64,000 bases of DNA from Protaetiibacter sp. (GTDB lineage: Bacteria; Actinomycetota; Actinomycetes; Actinomycetales; Microbacteriaceae): assembly GCA_030150265.1 (NCBI GenBank), contig JASLGG010000035.1, positions 1 to 64,000 of the forward strand, written 5' to 3'. A program made the translations under genes and the position numbers. This document shows, piece by piece, positions 17,036 to 27,080 of this stretch; the stretch's first letter is position 1, and each line of letters starts with the position of its first letter. The notes beneath the pieces are model-generated. The model did not search any database. It was not told the DNA's origin and was given only the letters and a program-made list of their open reading frames with translations.

Positions 17036-17425
17036 TCAGGTGGCCTCGCCGTCGAACGGCGGCACGGCGCCCTTGCCGAGCTGGCGCTGGCGCTGCTCGT
17101 AGGCGCTCGCCGCCGTGCGGCGCGCGGGCGCGGGGGCCGGGGGGCCCGCGGGAACCGGCGCCTTCGGGTCCTCCTCGATGAGGGCGTCGCGGATGATGCG
17201 GCGCGGGTCGTACTTGCGCGGGTCGAGCTTCGCCCAGTCGACCTCGTCGAACTCGGGGCCCATCTCCTCGCGCATGCGGTCCTTGGCGCCGTTGGCGAGG
17301 TCGCGCAGCGAGCGTGCGAGGCGCGCGAGCTGGGCCGCATAGCCGGGCAGGCGCTCCGGGCCGACGAGGAAGACTGCGACGACCAGGATGATCAGCAGCT
17401 TGTCGAAGGTCAACCCGAAGGACAC
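17036..17425 (-). CDS. tatB: Sec-independent (twin-arginine) translocase protein TatB
   Basis: This 129-residue protein starts at GTG 17425 with one transmembrane helix (about 9-25), followed by the family GPERLPGYAAQLARLARSLR amphipathic helix and a charged C-terminal tail rich in Pro and Ala. TatB receives folded precursors with twin-arginine signals and passes them to TatA/TatC in the membrane. The Glu in the helix after VGPERLP is conserved. It is divergent from the O-methyltransferase at 17486, an arrangement I recall from mycobacteria as well. Confidence 0.9.
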   Translation of the reverse strand: MSFGLTFDKLLIILVVAVFLVGPERLPGYAAQLARLARSLRDLANGAKDRMREEMGPEFDEVDWAKLDPRKYDPRRIIRDALIEEDPKAPVPAGPPAPAPARRTAASAYEQRQRQLGKGAVPPFDGEAT

Positions 17426-17485
17426 CCGCCCAGGATAACCGGCACGAGCGGGAGGCGGCTCTACGCTGGGAGGCTGGAGGCATCC

Positions 17486-18118
17486 GTGAGCGACAAGGAA
17501 CTGAGCTGGAGGTACGCCGAGGAGTTCCCGGTGGAACCCCCCGCGACCCAGCTCGCGCGCCAGCACTCGCTCGAGCTCGGCATCGACCCCGTCTCGCCCG
17601 CGGTCGGCGCGCAGCTCGCGCTGCTCGCGGCCGCGATCGACGCGCGCAGCATCCTCGAGATCGGCACGGGCGCCGGCGTGAGCGGCCTGTGGCTGCTGCA
17701 GGGCGCCCCCGAGGCGACCCTCACGACCATCGACGTCGAGATCGATCACCAGAACCGCGCCCGCCAGGCCTACGCCGACGCGGGCATCCAGGCGCCCCGC
17801 ACGCGCCTCATCGCGGGACGGGCCACCGAGGTGCTCCCCCGCATGAACGACGACGCCTACGACCTCGTACTCGTCGACGCCGACCCCGCCTCGGTGCTCG
17901 ACTACGTGGAGCACGGCCTGCGGATCGTGCGCAAGGGCGGCGTCGTGGCGGTCGCCCACGCGCTGTGGCGCGGCCGGGTGGCCGACCCGGCGCAGCGCGA
18001 CGAGACGGTCGCCGACTTCCGCGCGCTGCTCACCACGATCGCCGAGTCGAGCGCCGTGACGGCCGCGCTCAGCACGGCCGGCGACGGGCTGCTGCAGCTC
18101 GTCTCGACCGGGGACTGA
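17486..18118 (+). CDS. SAM-dependent O-methyltransferase (class I, family 3)
   Basis: This 210-residue enzyme has the Rossmann methyltransferase motifs ILEIGTGAGVSGLWL (about 52-66), TTIDVEIDHQNRAR and DLVLVDADPASVLDYVEHG, as in the catechol/caffeoyl-CoA O-methyltransferase family. The natural acceptor in actinobacteria is unknown. GTG 17486 follows GGAGG (17475-17479) and a TACGCT promoter box (17462-17467). A strong terminator follows at once. Conserved position next to tatB suggests an old, non-accessory gene. Confidence 0.87.
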   Translation: MSDKELSWRYAEEFPVEPPATQLARQHSLELGIDPVSPAVGAQLALLAAAIDARSILEIGTGAGVSGLWLLQGAPEATLTTIDVEIDHQNRARQAYADAGIQAPRTRLIAGRATEVLPRMNDDAYDLVLVDADPASVLDYVEHGLRIVRKGGVVAVAHALWRGRVADPAQRDETVADFRALLTTIAESSAVTAALSTAGDGLLQLVSTGD

Positions 18119-18124
18119 ACGACG

Positions 18125-18159
18125 GCGCCCCGCCGATCCGTGCGGATCAGGCGGGGCGC
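18125..18159. terminator. Strong bidirectional terminator after the O-methyltransferase gene
   Basis: GCGCCCCGCC (18125-18134) pairs perfectly with GGCGGGGCGC (18150-18159) and contains a second short stem GATCCG / CGGATC. It starts 6 nt after one stop codon and ends 19 nt before the other, serving both convergent genes. Confidence 0.85.
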
Positions 18160-18178
18160 TCAGAGGGGTCGGCTGGTC

Positions 18179-18349
18179 TCAGCCCGCGATGACGCTCGCG
18201 AGGGCGTCGTGGAGCTCCTTGGCCTCGTCGTCGTTCACCGAGACCACGAGACGTCCGCCGCCCTCGAGCGGAACACGGACGATGATGAGGCGACCCTCCT
18301 TCACAGCCTCCATCGGGCCGTCGCCGGTCCTCGGCTTCATGGCTGCCAT
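18179..18349 (-). CDS. DUF3117 small conserved actinobacterial protein
   Basis: This 56-residue protein is typical of DUF3117 in length and in content: it begins MAAMKPRTGDG and includes PMEAVKEGRLIIVRVPLEGGGRLVVSV in two short stretches, and ends DALASVIAG. It reads as two beta strands and one helix. Function is unknown, though it is among the best conserved small proteins in actinobacteria. ATG 18349 follows an AGGGGAC SD-like sequence. A second in-frame ATG at codon 4 exists. The gene stands alone behind the shared terminator. Confidence 0.9.
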   Translation of the reverse strand: MAAMKPRTGDGPMEAVKEGRLIIVRVPLEGGGRLVVSVNDDEAKELHDALASVIAG

Positions 18350-18455
18350 GAGATGTCCCCTTTCGACGGTTGCTCATCCATTATCCCGTATCCCGCCGAC
18401 ACGGGCGAATCCGCGGAGCCCTCGCATCCTGGAGCCACCCCGCGACGGGCGCGGA

Positions 18456-19697
18456 TCACGGTGGAGACCAGTCCCCCGGGCCCCGCCACCAGCACCAGTG
18501 CACCCACAGCACCTGCCCCGCGATCCCGAGCAGCACGAGGCTCACGCGGTACACCCGCGAGCGCGGCAGCGCGAAGGCGCCGAGCGCGGGCGACAGCGGC
18601 AGCAGCAGCCGCCAGGTGCTCGACTGCGGGAAGAACACCGCCATGAGGTACACCAGGTAGCTCACGAGCCAGAGCCGCAGCGGCACCCCCAGGCGTCTCG
18701 CCCACGAGGTGAGCAGCAGCACGACGAAGAGGGCCGTGAGCACGACGACCACGACCACCGCGAGGGGCATCGCGGCCTGCTCGGGCGCCCCGAGGAAGCG
18801 GATCCAGAACGCGATGCCCTGGAACCAGCCCTGGAACGGCACGAGGTGGCCGTACCCGACGTAGCCGGCCCGCCAGGCCAGCTCGGTGTCGGTGTAGGCC
18901 GTCAGCCGTCCCGTCGCGATCCACGCGATCGCGGGCCAGGCGAAGCCCGCGACGGCGCTCGTGAGCCCCGCCGTCACGATGCCCGCGACCTCCCGCCGGG
19001 GAAGCGGATGGAGGCGCGGCGCCCGCCGGGCGCGCACGATCCGCATCGCGAGGTAGAGGAGCAGGAAGAGCGCGAACGCCAGCCCGCTCGGCCGGGTGAG
19101 CGCCATCAGCACGATGACCGGGAGCGCGATCCGGAAGCGGCGGCGCTGCACGAGCAGCAGCGCGAGGAACAGCAGGGCGAGACCCGGCGCCTCCGCGTAC
19201 GCCACCTGGAACATCGGCGAGAGCGGCGCGGTGCACAGCAGCACCACGCCGAACAACGCCGACCCCGCCGAGAAGCCGTTGTCGCGCAGCAGCCGCTCGA
19301 ACAGCAGGGCGGCGCACGCGCCGGCGGCGAGCGAGACGATCACCGCGATGAGCGGGAAGGGGAAGCCGACCCGGAGGAACAGCCCCAGGAACAGCGGGTA
19401 CCCCGGCATGAACGCCCAGGCGTTCTCGAGCACGTGCCCGAAGGCGTCCATCGGCAGCTCGGCCGGGTACCCCGCCGAGGCGATGTACCAGTACCACTGG
19501 CCGTCCCAGTTGCTCGCGAAGTCGAAGTAGTCGGGCACCGCCGTCGCGTTGGCGCGCGCCTGCACCACCGCGAAGGCGAGCAGGATCACGGTCGTCACGA
19601 TCCGCGACAGGCCGAACACGACGAGCACCCGCCCCCACCAGGGGACGAGGCGCCAGCGCACGACCGCGGGCTTGATCAGCTCGCGGAGGTGAGCCAT
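18456..19697 (-). CDS. PIG-V-like polytopic mannosyltransferase-family protein
   Basis: The 413-residue protein has about ten hydrophobic helices. After the first helix it carries FASNWDGQWYWYIA, the luminal/periplasmic WDG-x-x-Y element of the GT-C PIG-V (GPI mannosyltransferase 2) family, and later LTRPSGLAFA, a second family motif. Such enzymes use polyprenyl-phosphate mannose and act on the outer face of the membrane. The bacterial acceptor is not known. ATG 19697 lies 22 nt inside the 3' end of dapE, so it is cotranscribed with dapE. It has no obvious SD of its own. Confidence 0.8.
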   Translation of the reverse strand: MAHLRELIKPAVVRWRLVPWWGRVLVVFGLSRIVTTVILLAFAVVQARANATAVPDYFDFASNWDGQWYWYIASAGYPAELPMDAFGHVLENAWAFMPGYPLFLGLFLRVGFPFPLIAVIVSLAAGACAALLFERLLRDNGFSAGSALFGVVLLCTAPLSPMFQVAYAEAPGLALLFLALLLVQRRRFRIALPVIVLMALTRPSGLAFALFLLLYLAMRIVRARRAPRLHPLPRREVAGIVTAGLTSAVAGFAWPAIAWIATGRLTAYTDTELAWRAGYVGYGHLVPFQGWFQGIAFWIRFLGAPEQAAMPLAVVVVVVLTALFVVLLLTSWARRLGVPLRLWLVSYLVYLMAVFFPQSSTWRLLLPLSPALGAFALPRSRVYRVSLVLLGIAGQVLWVHWCWWRGPGDWSPP

Positions 19698-20752
19698 CTG
19701 CGCAGCCCGGCCGCGACGCGGTCGATCTGGGACACCGGCACGCGCTCGTCGTCGGCGTGCGCGAGCGACGGGTCGCCGGGACCGTAGTTGACGGCCGGGA
19801 TGCCGAGGGCGCTGAAGCGCGCGACGTCCGTCCAGCCGTACTTGGGCAGCGCCCTGCCGCCGACCGCGGCGAGGAACTGCCGGGCGAGCGGCGCGTCCAG
19901 GCCGGGACGCGCGCCCTCCGCCAGGTCGGCCACCGAGATCGAGGCTCCGAGGCCCGCGAAGAGCTCCTCGAGGTGCGCGAGCGCCTCCGCCCCCGAACGG
20001 CTGGGGGCGAAGCGGTAGTTGACGTGCACGGTGCACTCGTCGGGGATCACGTTGCCGGCGACCCCGCCCGAGATGCGCACGGCCGAGAGGCTCTCGCGGT
20101 ACACGAGCCCGTCGACCTCCACCTCGCGCGGGACGTAGCCGGCGAGGCGCTCGAGCACGGGCGCTGCGGCGTGGATCGCGTTCTCGCCCATCCAGGCGCG
20201 CGCGGAGTGGGCGCGGCGGCCGCGCGTCGTGACGTCGACGCGGATCGTGCCGTTGCATCCGCCCTCGATCTCGCCGTTCGACGGCTCGCCGAGCACCGCG
20301 AAGTCCGCCTCGAGCAGCTCCGGGCGCTCGCGCGCGATCCGGCCGAGGCCGTTGAGGGAGGAGTCGACCTCCTCGTGGTCGTACCAGACCCACGTGACGT
20401 CGACCACGGGCTCGGCGAGCTCCAGCGCGAGCGCGAGCATGACCGCGCAGCCGCCCTTCATGTCGACCGTGCCGCGGCCCCACAGCACGCCGTCGGCGTC
20501 GAGGCGCGCCGGGAGGTTGCCGTTGACCGGCACGGTGTCGAGATGCCCCGCGATCACCACCCGCTGCGCGCGCCCGAGCGCGGTGCGGGCGATCACCGCG
20601 TCGCCGTCGCGGATCACCTCGAGGTGGGGAGCCTCGCGAAGGGCCGCCTCGACGGCATCCGCGAGCACCGCCTCATCGCCCGACACGGAGGGGAGGTCGA
20701 CGAGCTGCCGGGTGAGCTCCACGACGGAGGCGGACGTGTCGAGCGCGGGCAC
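19676..20752 (-). CDS. dapE: Succinyl-diaminopimelate desuccinylase
   Basis: The 358-residue M20 metallohydrolase removes succinate from N-succinyl-LL-diaminopimelate on the way to lysine and peptidoglycan. Zinc-site residues follow the family: H70 and D72 in AGHLDTVP, D97 in GTVDMKGG, E127/E128 in YDHEEVDS, then GEPSNGEIEGGCNG. It is divergent from dapD with 57 nt between starts. GTG 20752 follows TAGGGT (20759-20764, minus strand) by 6 nt, so initiation may be leaderless. The downstream PIG-V-like gene overlaps its end. Confidence 0.93.
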   Translation of the reverse strand: MPALDTSASVVELTRQLVDLPSVSGDEAVLADAVEAALREAPHLEVIRDGDAVIARTALGRAQRVVIAGHLDTVPVNGNLPARLDADGVLWGRGTVDMKGGCAVMLALALELAEPVVDVTWVWYDHEEVDSSLNGLGRIARERPELLEADFAVLGEPSNGEIEGGCNGTIRVDVTTRGRRAHSARAWMGENAIHAAAPVLERLAGYVPREVEVDGLVYRESLSAVRISGGVAGNVIPDECTVHVNYRFAPSRSGAEALAHLEELFAGLGASISVADLAEGARPGLDAPLARQFLAAVGGRALPKYGWTDVARFSALGIPAVNYGPGDPSLAHADDERVPVSQIDRVAAGLRRWLTSAS

Positions 20753-20809
20753 GGCTCCACCCTATCCGCGACACGGGGCCGCTCCGCCCCGGCCCGATAG
20801 CCTGGGTGC

Positions 20810-21733
20810 ATGACGACCGCATGGGGACACGGACTCGCCACGATCGCCTCCGACGGCACGGTGCTCGACACCTGGTTCCCGGCGCCCGCGCTGGGGGCGG
20901 TGCCCGCCGACGCCGGCGTGCCGGCATCCGTCGCGGAGGGTGTGGGCGCGGATGCGGTGCGCGAGGTCACGGTCGAGTCGCGGCTCGTCGAGATCGACAC
21001 GGACGCCGCGCCCGCCTCGACCCCCGACGCCTACCTGCGCCTGCACCTGCTCTCGCACCTGCTCGCGCGGCCGGGCGAGGTGAACCTCGACGGGATCTTC
21101 GCCCACCTGCCGATCGTGGCGTGGACGACCGCGGGGCCGGCGCATCCGTCCGTGCTGAGCACCGCGCGCACGCGCCTGCAGCGGGCCGGCGTCTCGGTGA
21201 CGGGCGTCGACAAGTTCCCGCGGCTGCTCGACTACGTCGTGCCGGACCGGGTGCGCATCGCCGATGCCGCTCGCGTGCGGCTCGGCGCCCACCTCGCGCC
21301 GGGCACCACCGTCATGCACGAGGGCTTCGTGAACTTCAACGCGGGCACGCTCGGCTCCTCCATGGTGGAGGGCCGCATCTCGCAGGGCGTCGTCGTGGGC
21401 GACGGCTCCGACATCGGCGGCGGCGCGTCCATCATGGGCACGCTGTCGGGCGGCGGCACGGAGCGCATCGTGATCGGCGAGCGCGCCCTCCTCGGCGCGA
21501 ACTCGGGCATCGGCATCTCGATCGGCGACGACTCGGTCGTCGAGGCGGGCCTCTACGTGACCGCCGGCACCAAGGTGACCTACCTGCTGCCCGCCGGCCC
21601 GCGCACCGTGAAGGCCGTCGAGCTCTCGGGCGCCCCCGGCATCCTGTTCCGCCGCAACTCGGTGACGGGTGCCGTGGAGGCGCTCCCCCGCACCGGCCAC
21701 GGCATCGAGCTCAACGCGCAGCTGCACGCCTGA
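20810..21733 (+). CDS. dapD: Tetrahydrodipicolinate N-succinyltransferase
   Basis: This 307-residue acyltransferase converts tetrahydrodipicolinate and succinyl-CoA to N-succinyl-2-amino-6-oxopimelate. The C-terminal half is a left-handed beta-helix with hexapeptide-type turns (VRLGAHLAPGTTVMHEGFVNFNAGTL split over several coils; ISQGVVVGDGSDIGGGASIMG). The N-terminal region and length match the actinobacterial DapD group (as in Mycobacterium). ATG 20810 follows TAGCCT (20798-20803) by 6 nt, so the mRNA is probably leaderless. The gene pairs back-to-back with dapE. Confidence 0.94.
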   Translation: MTTAWGHGLATIASDGTVLDTWFPAPALGAVPADAGVPASVAEGVGADAVREVTVESRLVEIDTDAAPASTPDAYLRLHLLSHLLARPGEVNLDGIFAHLPIVAWTTAGPAHPSVLSTARTRLQRAGVSVTGVDKFPRLLDYVVPDRVRIADAARVRLGAHLAPGTTVMHEGFVNFNAGTLGSSMVEGRISQGVVVGDGSDIGGGASIMGTLSGGGTERIVIGERALLGANSGIGISIGDDSVVEAGLYVTAGTKVTYLLPAGPRTVKAVELSGAPGILFRRNSVTGAVEALPRTGHGIELNAQLHA

Positions 21734-21796
21734 GCCGCCGCCGTCTCTCGCGGCGCCCCCGGCGTCCGTCCCCACCGCTCTGCCCCGCCGCCCCCT

Positions 21797-21885
21797 TGTC
21801 AGAAATGCAGGAGATTCCGCGCAACATCCTCTGAATCATTGAGAGCGCACCGTCGCCACGCGCGACTTCTCCTGCATTTCTGACA
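21797..21885. repeat. 89-bp inverted-repeat element, copy 1
   Basis: Arms 21797-21813 and 21869-21885 are perfect 17-bp reverse complements (TGTCAGAAATGCAGGAG / CTCCTGCATTTCTGACA) around 55 nt. It lies between the dapD stop and the DUF559 gene, and is AT-richer than its flanks. No flanking target duplication is seen. Confidence 0.9.
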
Positions 21886-21972
21886 TGGACGAGTCGCTCA
21901 CAGGCCGCGGCGCGCTCAGTTCTCCACGAATACGCCTTCTCGGGCCACGAGCGTGGGAGCGCATACGCCACG

Positions 21973-22839
21973 GTGCCGGGCATGAGCCTGACATCCGACA
22001 TCCTCGCCCTCGGCGGCCTCGCCCCCGCGCACGCGCTGCTGAAGCTCGGGTGGAGCTACCGCACCCTGAGCTACGCGGCACGACACGGCTGGGTCACCCG
22101 TGTGAGACAGGGCTGGTACGCGGTCAACGACACGGATGCCACGCTCGCATCCGCCTGGCGCGTCGGCGGGCTCGCCAGCTGCGTCACCGGCCTCGACAGT
22201 TTCGGGCTGTGGGTGCCGCCCGACGACCGGCTGCACGTGGTCGTCGCCCCGCATGACGCACGAATGCGCACCCGCAGCGACATGCGTATCCGCCTCGCCG
22301 AGGAACCGGATGAGGGAGTCGTCGTGCACTGGCGCACGGCCGCAGCGCACGACCGCTTCCGTGCGGAGCCGCTCGAGTGCGTCGTCGATCTCACCATGTG
22401 CCACGCGCCGGCGTGGGTGCTGGGAACCCTCGACAGCGGACTCGCGCGGGGCATCCTCAACCGCACCGATCTGCGCCGGATGCGGGGGCTGCTGCCCGCA
22501 CGTTGGAGGCAGACCATCGACATCTCCGACCCGCGCTCCGAGTCGTTTCCCGAGTCGGTGCTGCGGGCGCACCTGAGCGAGGCCGGCATCCCGTTCCGGA
22601 TCCAGGTGCGCATCGACGACATGCGCGTCGACTTCCTGATCGGCAAGCTCGTCGTCGAGGTGGACGGTAAGAGGCATCACAGCGACCCCGCGGCATTCGA
22701 ACGCGACCGCGTCCGCGATGCTCGTCTCAGCGTCCGCGGCTACCGGGTGCTGCACTTCAGCTATGCGCAGATCGTCTACCGTCCCGACGAGGTACTCGCC
22801 TCGATCGTCGCGGCGATGGCCCGCGGCGACCACCGCTGA
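21973..22839 (+). CDS. AbiEi-like N-domain plus DUF559 (PD-(D/E)XK nuclease-like) protein
   Basis: The 288-residue protein begins with a winged-helix-like region (about 1-60: LGWSYRTLSYAARHGWVTRVRQGWYAV split) resembling the AbiEi antitoxin N-domain. Its C-terminal 100 residues are a DUF559/Vsr-like nuclease fold: RVDFLIGKLVVEVDGKRHH, then the FERDRVRDARL and GYRVLHFSYAQI elements. The predicted active-site residues are D, E-x-D/K of VDFLIG and VEVDGK. It may cut or bind nucleic acid. GTG 21973 or ATG 21982 are both possible starts. It is flanked by 89-bp inverted-repeat elements 87 nt upstream and 69 nt downstream. Confidence 0.8.
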   Translation: MPGMSLTSDILALGGLAPAHALLKLGWSYRTLSYAARHGWVTRVRQGWYAVNDTDATLASAWRVGGLASCVTGLDSFGLWVPPDDRLHVVVAPHDARMRTRSDMRIRLAEEPDEGVVVHWRTAAAHDRFRAEPLECVVDLTMCHAPAWVLGTLDSGLARGILNRTDLRRMRGLLPARWRQTIDISDPRSESFPESVLRAHLSEAGIPFRIQVRIDDMRVDFLIGKLVVEVDGKRHHSDPAAFERDRVRDARLSVRGYRVLHFSYAQIVYRPDEVLASIVAAMARGDHR

Positions 22840-22908
22840 CCCTGTTCGGCACCATCGCCGCATCCGTGCCGCCGCATCCGTGCCGCCGCGGACTGCCCTC
22901 CTCTCGCG

Positions 22909-22997
22909 TGTCAGAAATGCAGGAGTCGTCGGACGGTGAGGCCGTCGATCCGCGGCGCATCGTGCCTGCTCGGGCGACATCTCCTGCATTTCTGACA
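22909..22997. repeat. 89-bp inverted-repeat element, copy 2
   Basis: Arms 22909-22925 and 22981-22997 carry the same 17-bp sequence as copy 1, again with exactly 55 nt inside. The interior differs from copy 1 apart from a loose similarity near its right end. It starts 69 nt after the DUF559 gene and shares the non-coding gap 22840-23271 with copy 3. Confidence 0.9.
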
Positions 22998-23142
22998 TAG
23001 CCGCAGGGGGCCGCGCCTCGGATGCACCTACGCACCGGATGCGCGGCGGGCCGGGGCGGCTGCGTCCACACGGCGGCATGCACCGCCCCCTCCGCTCGTG
23101 CTCGTGCCGGCGCTCGTACCCCGTGTCGGCGCTCACGCCTCG

Positions 23143-23231
23143 TGTCGGAAATGCAGGAGATCTGTCATGCGGATGCGAGTGAGTCCCTGAAAATCCGGGG
23201 AAGAGCCGCCGTAGCTCCTGCATTTCTGACA
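23143..23231. repeat. 89-bp inverted-repeat element, copy 3
   Basis: Arms 23143-23159 (one base different, TGTCG instead of TGTCA) and 23215-23231 enclose 55 nt unrelated to copies 1 and 2. It ends 40 nt from the stop of the minus-strand LAATG gene. The rest of the gap 22840-23271 shows no coding frame that I would support; it contains two nearby copies of GCCGCATCCGT. Confidence 0.88.
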
Positions 23232-23271
23232 CAGTGCAGTGGGCACGGGCGCGGCGGCGGCGTGAGGCGGC

Positions 23272-24564
23272 TCAGGCGCGCCGGCGGGCGCGCAACCCGA
23301 CGAGTGCCGCGCCGGCGAGCAGCAGGAGGAGCGCCGCAGAGACCGGAAGCAGCGGATCGGCGCCGGTCGCCGCCAGGCCGGTGCCCGGCCCGCCCGCGGC
23401 GGCACGTGCCGTGAAGGCCACGACCGCGATCGCACCGGAGCCCTGGCCCCGCAGCAGCAGGTGGTGGGAGCCGGGCGCGAGGCCGCTCAGGTCGAGCCCC
23501 GTGAGCACGACGCTGCCGCCCACCACCGGGAAGCTGCCGAGGAAGGTCGCCGTCGAGTAGGCGTAGACGTCGACGAAGGTGTCGCTCGGGTCCGACCAGT
23601 CGGAGAACACCGCGTCGAACGGGCTGCTCACGTCGAGCTGCGCCAGGTCGGCGCCGGGCACGCCGAAGCTCGCGGTGTCGGCCGCGACGTCGACCGACGC
23701 GGAGTCGATCAGGTCGAGCAGCGCATCCGTGTCGGCGGCGGGCACCGGCGCGGGAACCGCCGCCGTCGGCGCGAAGCCGTAGGTGGTGCCGCCGAGCGTG
23801 AAGGACTTCAGGTAGCCGTAGGTCTGCGGTCCGGGGGTTCCGCTGCCGATGCCGAAGGCGAAGGCCGTCACCTCGTAGTCGGCCACCTGGCCGAGGTAGC
23901 TCGACATGAGCTGGCCGTTCGACACGTTGCCCGGGTACTGTCCCAGGTTCTTCGACGACACCCATCCGCCGGTCGACGTGGAGCTCTGCGCGGCGCGGTC
24001 GACGCTCAGGTCGACGTGGGTCCAGGATGCGACGCCCGGCCGCACGTACGGCTCCCACTTGAGCACGGTGTAGCACCACTCGGGGTCGTTCGTGAGGCCC
24101 CAGCCGTACCACGTCGAGGCGGGGGTGCACGCCTTCGAGGTGCCGCTGGGCCCGTAGAGCTTGCCGTTGTTCGGCTTGAAGATGACCTCCAGCTGGAGGT
24201 TCACGTTGGTGCCGGCGTAGTCGTACGAGGCGCCGGTGAGCAGCGCAGGGATGTCGTGGGGTCGCGAGCCGGCGCCGAAGGCGTCGTAGAGATAGACCTT
24301 GTCGCTCTCTTCCGTGACGCCGAGCCGCATCGCGAGGTCGTTGCCCGGCCCGTCCTTCGTGACCTCGAAGCTCGCGGCGCCGGCCTTGTCGAAGAACCAG
24401 CCGCCGGACGCCGGGCGGGCGGAGGCGATGTCGCCCACGGTCACGTCGATCCGGGACGGCGCCGCGGCCGCGCCGAGCGAGGCGCCGCTCGCGACGAGGG
24501 CGGCGGCGGCGAGGGAGGCCACGCCGAGGCGCGACAGGACACGGGTGGTGGCGACGGGGGTCAT
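23272..24564 (-). CDS. Secreted surface protein with LAATG sortase signal
   Basis: The 430-residue protein has a long signal peptide (about 1-38, rich in Ala and Leu). The middle is a beta-rich region with many Trp, Tyr and Gly (e.g. WGLTNDPEWC, with a Cys pair near residues 147 and 162) that could be a carbohydrate or polymer-binding sandwich. The C-terminus has LAATG (397-401), a hydrophobic stretch and RARRRA, the layout of a class E sortase substrate. It should be linked to the cell wall. No sortase gene is in the window. The ligand or partner is unknown. Confidence 0.82.
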   Translation of the reverse strand: MTPVATTRVLSRLGVASLAAAALVASGASLGAAAAPSRIDVTVGDIASARPASGGWFFDKAGAASFEVTKDGPGNDLAMRLGVTEESDKVYLYDAFGAGSRPHDIPALLTGASYDYAGTNVNLQLEVIFKPNNGKLYGPSGTSKACTPASTWYGWGLTNDPEWCYTVLKWEPYVRPGVASWTHVDLSVDRAAQSSTSTGGWVSSKNLGQYPGNVSNGQLMSSYLGQVADYEVTAFAFGIGSGTPGPQTYGYLKSFTLGGTTYGFAPTAAVPAPVPAADTDALLDLIDSASVDVAADTASFGVPGADLAQLDVSSPFDAVFSDWSDPSDTFVDVYAYSTATFLGSFPVVGGSVVLTGLDLSGLAPGSHHLLLRGQGSGAIAVVAFTARAAAGGPGTGLAATGADPLLPVSAALLLLLAGAALVGLRARRRA

Positions 24565-24629
24565 CCCTCTAGCAGACCGGAGAGAGAGCGCCGAAGCCAA
24601 GGAAAGTGACGCGAATGCGGCCCGCACGG

Positions 24630-24651
24630 GGGCAGACTGATATGTCTGCCC
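24630..24651 (-). terminator. Terminator of citrate synthase operon
   Basis: GGGCAGAC (24630-24637) pairs perfectly with GTCTGCCC (24644-24651) around a six-base AT-rich loop, extended by C-G pairs outside. It lies 30 nt beyond the gltA stop on the minus strand. Confidence 0.7.
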
Positions 24652-24680
24652 GATGTCGGCGGGCAGCGCGCGGAGGCGTC

Positions 24681-25972
<1,292 letters not shown>

Positions 25973-25976
<4 letters not shown>

Positions 25977-27079
25977 CCTGACAGCCTACCGGCGCCCAGT
26001 CGGGCCGCCGCCGCGGCCACCCTCTCGTCGGTGGCCGTGAGCGCCACCCGCACGTGGCGGGCGCCCGCCTCGCCGTAGAAGGCGCCGGGGGCCACCAGGA
26101 TGCCGTGGCGGGCGAGAGCCGCGACCGTCGTCCAGCAGTCCTCGCCGCGGGTCGCCCACAGGTAGAGCCCGGCATCCGAGCCCTCGATGCGGAAGCCGGC
26201 CCCCTCGAGCGCCGCCATGAGCGTCTCGCGGCGGCCGCGGTAGCGCTCCTTCTGGGCGATCACGTGCGCCTCGTCGTCGAGCGCGGCGATCATGGCGGCC
26301 TGCACGGGCGCGGGCGGCATGAGGCCGAGGTGCTTGCGGACGGTGAGCAGCTCGCCGACGAGCTCCGAGCATCCGGCCACGAAGCCCGCGCGGTAGCCGG
26401 CGAGGTTCGACTGCTTCGAGAGCGAGTACACCGAGAGCGTGAGGCGCCGCGAGCCCTGCGTCACCTCGGGGTGCAGGATGCTGGGGGTCGCCTCCTCGGC
26501 GCCCCAGTCGAGCTCGGCGTAGCACTCGTCGTTCGCGATCACCGCGCCGAGCTCGCGCGCCTTGACGACCGCACGGCGGAGGAACTCGAGCGGGTGCACC
26601 CGGCCGTCGGGGTTGCCGGGGCTGTTGAGCCACACGAGCCGCGTCTCGGCGGGCCACTCCTCGGGGTCGTCGGAGCTCAGCACGGTCGCGCCGACGACGG
26701 CCGCGCCGACCGCGTAGCTCGGGTAGGCGGCGGTCGGCTGCACGACGACGTCGCCCGGGCCGAGGCCGAGCAGCGTGGGCAGCAGCGCCACGAACTCCTT
26801 CGAGCCGATCGTCGGGATGACGTTCGCCGTGGTCAGATCGGGGACCCCGCGACGGCGCGCGTACCACTCGACGATCGCCTCGCGGAGAGCCGGACTGCCG
26901 GCTGTGGCGGGGTAGGCGTGCGCGTCCGTCGCCGCCGCGAGCGCCTCGCGCACCGCGGCGGGCGTCGGGTCGACGGGCGAGCCGACGGAGAGGTCGACGA
27001 TGCCGTCCGGATGCGCGCGCGCCTCCGCGGCGAACGGCTCCAGCAGATCCCAGGGGAAGTCGGGTAACGCCAGCGTCAC
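25973..27079 (-). CDS. dapC: Succinyldiaminopimelate transaminase
   Basis: This 368-residue aminotransferase class I/II enzyme has PLP lysine K222 in SLSKQSNLAGYR, the ring-binding Asp in ANDECYAEL and N-P-DG in LNSPGNPDGR. The SKQSNLAGYRAGF context is typical of actinobacterial DapC, which transaminates N-succinyl-2-amino-6-oxopimelate with glutamate. It starts at GTG 27079, one base after the ferredoxin stop, as in the fdx-dapC pair of other actinobacteria. It overlaps gltA at its end. Together with dapD and dapE it completes the succinylase steps of lysine synthesis within 7 kb. Confidence 0.92.
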
Positions 27080-27080
27080 G

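Noticed and set aside
21797..23231. CRISPR array
   Set aside because: Three copies of a repeat occur, but each is a pair of inverted arms, copies are over 230 nt to 1.1 kb apart, and no cas gene is present.
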